A DNA stretch of 64,000 nucleotides from Thalassobius sp050633445 (GTDB lineage Bacteria; Pseudomonadota; Alphaproteobacteria; Rhodobacterales; Rhodobacteraceae), in the NCBI GenBank assembly GCA_050633445.1, contig JBOEGN010000046.1, positions 1-64,000 of the forward strand, read 5' to 3'. Of the stretch, positions 60,015 through 64,000 are shown piece after piece. The notes under the pieces were generated by a model. That model was not told where the DNA came from. It saw only the letters and a program-made list of their open reading frames with translations, and did no database searches. Within the stretch, counting starts at the first letter, position 1. Every line of letters begins with the position of its first letter. The position numbers and the translations under genes are program-made.

Positions 60015-60061
60015 CTGGAGCAACGCCGAAATCGGGCCGAAATGCGAAGGAGGAGACGCAT

Positions 60062-60409
60062 ATGGCTGATGGATCTGGGCTGGCTTCGGTCAGCATCCGC
60101 ATCAAAGGAGAGGCACGCAGCATCAGCTGTGGCACCTCCGAAAAACTGCTCTGCGCGTTAGAGCGGGAATTCTGGAATCCCAGTCAGCGCCCGGTGCGCG
60201 TGGGATGCCGCCAGGGAGGGTGCGGCGCCTGCCGCATCAAGGTGACAGACGGGCAATACGCGACCGAAAAGATGAGCCGCGACCACGTCACCGAAGAAGA
60301 AGAGAAACAGGGCTTTGCGCTGGCATGTTGCGTGTATCCGCAAAGCGACCTGGACATCGAACCCGCCTTTTGCGGCCCTCGGGGGTGCCGCACAGGGCAA
60401 GACAACTGA
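60062..60409 (+). CDS. XylT-type [2Fe-2S] ferredoxin
   Basis: 115 residues, plant-type ferredoxin fold. The cluster ligands are in CRQGGCGACRIKV (C-x4-C-x2-C, about residues 49-57) with the fourth cysteine in ALACCVYPQ near 90. Ferredoxins of this type precede catechol 2,3-dioxygenase genes (XylT, NahT) and reactivate the dioxygenase by reducing its oxidised iron. The dioxygenase gene follows after 24 bases, so the function is well supported by position. Extra cysteines in the tail (CGPRGC) are notable. Confidence 0.88.
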   Translation: MADGSGLASVSIRIKGEARSISCGTSEKLLCALEREFWNPSQRPVRVGCRQGGCGACRIKVTDGQYATEKMSRDHVTEEEEKQGFALACCVYPQSDLDIEPAFCGPRGCRTGQDN

Positions 60410-60433
60410 GAAGCAAGGGTAGGAGGATTACCA

Positions 60434-61354
60434 ATGTCTCAAGAAGGACTGCTGCGCCCAGGTATCGCGCAAATCCGTGTGTTGGATATGGACGAAGCGA
60501 TCACGCATTACGTCGATCGCATCGGGCTGGATCTGGTCAGCAAAGAGGAGGACGGCCGGGTCTATCTGAAAGGATACGACGAATTCCATCGCCACTCGAT
60601 CGTGCTGCGCGAGGCCGACACTGCGGGCATCGACCTGTTTGCGTTCAAGGCAGACAGCCAGCAAAGTGTGGATGACTATCGCAAGCGGATCGAGGCCTTT
60701 GGTCTGACCGTCGATGATGTGCCGGCGGGTGAGCAACCGGGTGCGGGTCCGCGCATCGGCTTTACCGTCCCGTCCGGTCACCGGATCGAGCTGTTCGCTG
60801 AAATGGACCTTTCCGACGATGCACCTGAAACGCACAGCCCCTATATCTGGCGTAAAGAGCCGCATGGCATGCGGGCGCAGCGCATGGATCATTGTCTGTT
60901 GTACGGTCCGAATATCGACAAGGTCGAAGAGTTCTTTACCAAGGTTCTGGACTTCCATCTGCCCGAACGGGTGGACATGCCCGATGGTACGCTGGCGATC
61001 TGGATGACCGTGTCGAACAAGGCGCATGACATCGCCTTTGTGAACCACGAGGAACCCGGCAAGCTGCACCACCTGGCCTTCTATCTGGAGGACTGGAACG
61101 AGATTGGTCACGCGGCAGACGTGATGACCCGCTATGACATCAGTCGCGATGTCGGCCCGACTCGTCACGGGATCACGCGGGGTCAGACGATCTATTTCTT
61201 TGATCCGTCGGGCAACCGGAACGAGGTCTTCTGTGGCGGATACACCGCCTACAAAGATCATCCGACCCGCGTCTGGGATCACAACACTGTGGGCCGGGGC
61301 ATCTTTTACTATGAACGCCAGCTGAACGACGCGTTCCTGTCGGTGGTGACCTAA
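60434..61354 (+). CDS. Catechol 2,3-dioxygenase (extradiol)
   Basis: 306 residues, type I extradiol dioxygenase with two vicinal-oxygen-chelate modules. The iron ligands are expected at RMDHCLLYG near residue 153, KLHHLAFYL near 214 and the glutamate in GNRNEVFCGGY near 263; all are present. The enzyme opens catechol between C2 and C3 to 2-hydroxymuconic semialdehyde. Length and layout match XylE/DmpB. Second gene of the meta operon, after the reactivating ferredoxin. Confidence 0.93.
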   Translation: MSQEGLLRPGIAQIRVLDMDEAITHYVDRIGLDLVSKEEDGRVYLKGYDEFHRHSIVLREADTAGIDLFAFKADSQQSVDDYRKRIEAFGLTVDDVPAGEQPGAGPRIGFTVPSGHRIELFAEMDLSDDAPETHSPYIWRKEPHGMRAQRMDHCLLYGPNIDKVEEFFTKVLDFHLPERVDMPDGTLAIWMTVSNKAHDIAFVNHEEPGKLHHLAFYLEDWNEIGHAADVMTRYDISRDVGPTRHGITRGQTIYFFDPSGNRNEVFCGGYTAYKDHPTRVWDHNTVGRGIFYYERQLNDAFLSVVT

Positions 61355-61355
61355 G

Positions 61356-61787
61356 ATGCAGACGCTTCGTTCCGCACAGATTCTGACCCATACGGCAGCG
61401 CATGTTGCTGTCGGTGCTGCTGTGGCCAAGGCCGCCGAACTAGGGGTCGCCATCAACGCCTGCGTGGTGGATGCGGGCGGTAACCAGATCGCCTTTCTGC
61501 GCGGTGACGGAGCGTTCCTGCCGTCCGGAAAAATTGCCCGTGACAAAGCCTACACGGCTGCGGGTTTCGGGGCCCCCACCGGGGCCTTGTATGACGCATT
61601 GGCGGGCGATGCCCCGGTTCTGACCGGGATCGCCGCCCAGCCGGGCGTCGCGTTGTTTCAGGGTGGGCTGCCCATCCTCAGCAACAATGAACTTGTCGGA
61701 GGCATCGGCGTATCCGGTGCCTCGGCTGAACAGGATGAAATCTGTGCCCGCGCTGGGCTGCAAGCCATCGGATTGGCACAGGACTGA
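61356..61787 (+). CDS. HbpS/GlcG-like (DUF336) protein
   Basis: 143 residues with the DUF336 features CVVDAGGNQIAFLRGDGAF near residue 36, DKAYTAAGFGAPTGALYD near 62 and GGIGVSGASAEQDEIC near 112. Members bind heme or small molecules and often occur in aromatic and glycolate operons as accessory proteins without a proven reaction. It starts one base after the dioxygenase stop and 11 bases before the dehydrogenase gene, so it is translated with them. Confidence 0.86.
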   Translation: MQTLRSAQILTHTAAHVAVGAAVAKAAELGVAINACVVDAGGNQIAFLRGDGAFLPSGKIARDKAYTAAGFGAPTGALYDALAGDAPVLTGIAAQPGVALFQGGLPILSNNELVGGIGVSGASAEQDEICARAGLQAIGLAQD

Positions 61788-61798
61788 GGATTGGAAAC

Positions 61799-63283
61799 AT
61801 GAAAGACGGGCTGAAAATTGCCGCGCGCGATGCGCTGCACTTCATTAATGGTGAGTTCACCACGGGGACGTCGGGCCAAGCCTTTGACAATATCTCGCCC
61901 GTGACCGGCCAGAAAATCGGTATCGTGCACGAGGGCAAGGCCGCCGAAATCGACGCCGCTGTCAGTGCTGCCCGTGCCGCGCTAACCGGCCCCTGGGGCT
62001 ACATGAGCCAGGCCGAACGCAGCGATCTGCTGCATGCTGTCGCGGACGAGATCAACCGCCGTTTCGATGAATTCCTCGAGGCTGAAATCCTGGACACTGG
62101 CAAACCCAAATCGCTTGCCAGCCATATCGACATTCCGCGCGGGGCCGCGAACTTCAAGGTCTTCGCTGACCTTGTGAAAAACGTTCCCACCGAAAGCTTC
62201 ATGCTGGATACGCCCGATGGCAATGGCGCGATGAACTATGGCGTGCGCCGCCCCAAGGGGGTGATCGGGGTGATTTCGCCCTGGAACCTGCCACTGCTGC
62301 TGATGACGTGGAAGGTGGGGCCGGCGCTGGCCTCGGGCAATACCGTCATCGTCAAACCGTCCGAAGAAACGCCGCTGACCACCACCCTGCTGGGCGAGGT
62401 GATGAACACCGTCGGCATGCCCAAGGGCGTGTTCAACGTGGTGCATGGGTTCGGCCCGGACAGCGCGGGTGCCTATCTGACGGCGCATCCCGGCGTGGAC
62501 GCGATCACCTTTACCGGTGAAACCCGCACGGGCGAGATTATCATGCAGTCGGCCGCCAAGGGGCTGCGTCAGGTCTCGATGGAATGCGGCGGCAAGAACG
62601 CCGGGATCGTGTTTGCTGATTGCGACATGGACAAGGCGATTGAGGGCACCATGCGCTCGGTCTTTGCCAATTGCGGGCAGGTCTGTCTGGGCACCGAGCG
62701 TGTCTATGTCGAACGCCCGATCTTTGACGAATTCGTTGCCCGCCTGAAAGAGGGCGCAGAGGGCCTGAAACTGGGCGCGTCCGAGGATAAGGACACCAAC
62801 CTCGGCCCGCTGATCAGCAAGGAACACCAGGAAAAGGTGCTGTCCTACTACAAGCTGGCCGTGGAAGAGGGGGCAACCGTCGTCACCGGCGGCGGCGTGC
62901 CCGACATGCCCGCGGATATGCAGGATGGCGCCTGGGTCGAGCCGACGATCTTCACCGGCTTGCCCGAGACCGCCCGCGTCGTGCGCGAGGAAATCTTTGG
63001 CCCCGTCTGCCACATCCAGCCCTTCGACACCGAGGACGAGGTGATCGCGCTGGCCAATGACACCGATTATGGCCTGGCGACTGCGATCTGGACCGAAAAC
63101 CTGACCCGTGCCCACCGTGTAGCGCCCAAGATCGACGTTGGTCTGGCTTGGGTAAACTCGTGGTTCCTGCGCGATCTGCGCACCGCGTTTGGTGGCTCGA
63201 AACAGTCGGGCATCGGCCGCGAGGGTGGGGTGCATGGCCTGGAATTCTATTCTGAACTGACGAACGTCTGCGTAAAGCTTTGA
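61799..63283 (+). CDS. 2-Hydroxymuconic semialdehyde dehydrogenase
   Basis: 494 residues, aldehyde dehydrogenase superfamily. Catalytic cysteine in FANCGQVCLGTERV near residue 290 and base glutamate in SMECGGKNAGIVF near 260; NAD site TFTGETRTGEIIM near 237 and ISPWNLPLLLMTWKVGPAL near 158. Length and operon position match DmpC/XylG. Oxidises the ring-fission product to 2-hydroxymuconate (4-oxalocrotonate branch). Betaine-type aldehyde dehydrogenase is less likely given context. Confidence 0.9.
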   Translation: MKDGLKIAARDALHFINGEFTTGTSGQAFDNISPVTGQKIGIVHEGKAAEIDAAVSAARAALTGPWGYMSQAERSDLLHAVADEINRRFDEFLEAEILDTGKPKSLASHIDIPRGAANFKVFADLVKNVPTESFMLDTPDGNGAMNYGVRRPKGVIGVISPWNLPLLLMTWKVGPALASGNTVIVKPSEETPLTTTLLGEVMNTVGMPKGVFNVVHGFGPDSAGAYLTAHPGVDAITFTGETRTGEIIMQSAAKGLRQVSMECGGKNAGIVFADCDMDKAIEGTMRSVFANCGQVCLGTERVYVERPIFDEFVARLKEGAEGLKLGASEDKDTNLGPLISKEHQEKVLSYYKLAVEEGATVVTGGGVPDMPADMQDGAWVEPTIFTGLPETARVVREEIFGPVCHIQPFDTEDEVIALANDTDYGLATAIWTENLTRAHRVAPKIDVGLAWVNSWFLRDLRTAFGGSKQSGIGREGGVHGLEFYSELTNVCVKL

Positions 63284-63292
63284 GGACGAACA

Positions 63293-64000
63293 ATGACTGA
63301 CCAATCCAAAATCCAAGAGGCCGCTGACCGTCTGTGGCAGGCCTGGGAAACCGGCACCCCCGGGGCCCCCATTCGTGACCTGCTGGACGACGGCGACGTG
63401 GATGCCGCCTATGCCGTGCAAGAAATCAACACCAAGCGCTGGCTGGGTGGCGAGGAACGCATCCTGTCAGGTCGCAAGATCGGCCTGACCTCGAAAGCGG
63501 TGCAAAAACAACTGGGTGTGGACCAGCCGGACTATGGCCAGCTGTTCGCGGACATGGAGGTGATGGACGGCGAGGAAATCCCGCAAAACCGCCTGCATCA
63601 GCCCAAGGTCGAGGCCGAGATCGCCTATGTGATCGCCGCGCCGCTGACGGGGCAGCATATCACCATGGTCGATCTGCTGGCCTCGATCGGCTACGTCGTG
63701 CCCGCGCTGGAGGTTGTCGGCAGCCGTGTCGCCGACTGGGATATCCGCATCACCGATACCATCGCCGATAATGCCTCGTCCGGGCTGTACGTTCTGGGCC
63801 AGACGCCCAAGCGCGTGGGCGATTTCGACCAGCGTATGTGCGGCATGGTGATGTTCCGCAACAACCAGCCCGTCAGCGTTGGCGCCGGGGCCGCCTGCAT
63901 GGGCAGCCCGCTGAACGCGACCCTGTGGCTGGCCCGCACCATGGCCGCCGCTGGCCGTCCGCTGGGCCCGGGAGATGTGGTTCTGTCGGGCGCTTTGGGC
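63293..64000 (+). CDS. 2-Oxopent-4-enoate hydratase / 4-oxalocrotonate decarboxylase (partial)
   Basis: The first 236 codons are present; the window ends before the stop. MTDQSKIQEAADRLWQAWET, GRKIGLTSKAVQKQLGVDQP near residue 62, KVEAEIAYVIA near 104 and the end of the frame match the fumarylacetoacetate hydrolase-like DmpE/DmpH family. DmpE (hydratase) and DmpH (decarboxylase) are similar, so which one cannot be settled here. It continues the meta pathway after the dehydrogenase, 9 bases downstream. Confidence 0.88.
   Translation, partial: MTDQSKIQEAADRLWQAWETGTPGAPIRDLLDDGDVDAAYAVQEINTKRWLGGEERILSGRKIGLTSKAVQKQLGVDQPDYGQLFADMEVMDGEEIPQNRLHQPKVEAEIAYVIAAPLTGQHITMVDLLASIGYVVPALEVVGSRVADWDIRITDTIADNASSGLYVLGQTPKRVGDFDQRMCGMVMFRNNQPVSVGAGAACMGSPLNATLWLARTMAAAGRPLGPGDVVLSGALG

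Noticed and set aside
1..64000. CRISPR arrays, prophage genes, integrases, toxin-antitoxin pairs
   Set aside because: No regularly spaced direct repeats, cas genes, phage structural genes or recombinase motifs were seen in this window.

Overview
The window looks like a chromosomal segment of a marine alphaproteobacterium of the Rhodobacterales (Roseobacter group). The evidence is the ethylmalonyl-CoA pathway set (malyl-CoA lyase end, mesaconyl-CoA hydratase, ethylmalonyl-CoA mutase, crotonyl-CoA carboxylase/reductase), an alphaproteobacterial sdhCDAB order, a LuxR/LuxI pair preceded by a perfect CtrA-type TTAA-N7-TTAA site, an NDUFS4-like complex I accessory subunit, TamA/TamB, and GC-rich coding DNA with tightly packed, often overlapping genes. 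The species cannot be named from the sequence alone.

Layout. 0-2.1 kb: end of a malyl-CoA lyase gene, an NnrU-like membrane protein, a DUF1737 protein and mesaconyl-CoA hydratase. 2.5-6.8 kb: succinate dehydrogenase sdhC-sdhD-sdhA-sdhB with a sulfotransferase-like gene between sdhA and sdhB, closed by a strong terminator. 7-9.4 kb: a 48-residue acidic microprotein, a DUF1989 protein, purine nucleoside phosphorylase and a GNAT acetyltransferase. 9.5-13.2 kb: divergent ecm and ccr. 13.3-17.3 kb: CtrA-type site, a small gene overlapping luxR, luxR, luxI, a RecD-like helicase and a short-chain dehydrogenase. 17.3-24.1 kb (minus strand): a TIGR02186-type membrane protein with a TauE/SafE exporter, then a BMP-type nucleoside-like ABC transporter operon carrying an NTF2-like gene. 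24.2-30.1 kb: RimI-like acetyltransferase, tsaB, Nfu-type Fe-S scaffold, two secreted proteins, a universal stress protein and uvrB. 30.5-47.8 kb: complex I accessory subunit, tRNA-Arg(TCT), tamB/tamA, an HlyD/FtsX/ATPase exporter, an AEC transporter, and a housekeeping run (MBL hydrolase, tatD, holB, tmk, dacA, SPOR lipoprotein), ending at tRNA-Ser(TGA).

Right of tRNA-Ser the character changes to accessory catabolism. A membrane-anchored FMN glutamate-synthase-like protein, a glutamine-synthetase-like ligase and a Rieske oxygenase alpha subunit lie on the minus strand. They are followed by a TRAP permease relic, a complete branched-chain-type (LIV) ABC transporter, a redoxin and a GntR/FCD regulator. 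Divergent from the regulator is a catechol meta-cleavage operon: XylT-type ferredoxin, catechol 2,3-dioxygenase, HbpS/GlcG-like protein, 2-hydroxymuconic semialdehyde dehydrogenase and the start of a 2-oxopent-4-enoate hydratase/oxalocrotonate decarboxylase gene, cut by the window edge.

How the genes work together: ccr, ecm, mch and mcl assimilate acetyl-CoA units and deliver succinyl-CoA and glyoxylate, next to succinate dehydrogenase in the TCA cycle. The right end suggests uptake of an aromatic or amine-linked substrate, oxidation, and ring fission of catechol. The combination of a GS-like ligase with a Rieske oxygenase resembles the logic of aniline-type pathways (gamma-glutamylation before oxygenation), but that is inference. 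The most interesting leads are this cluster, the sulfotransferase inside the sdh operon, the tandem palindromes before sdhC, and the CtrA-linked quorum-sensing locus with its overlapping small gene.
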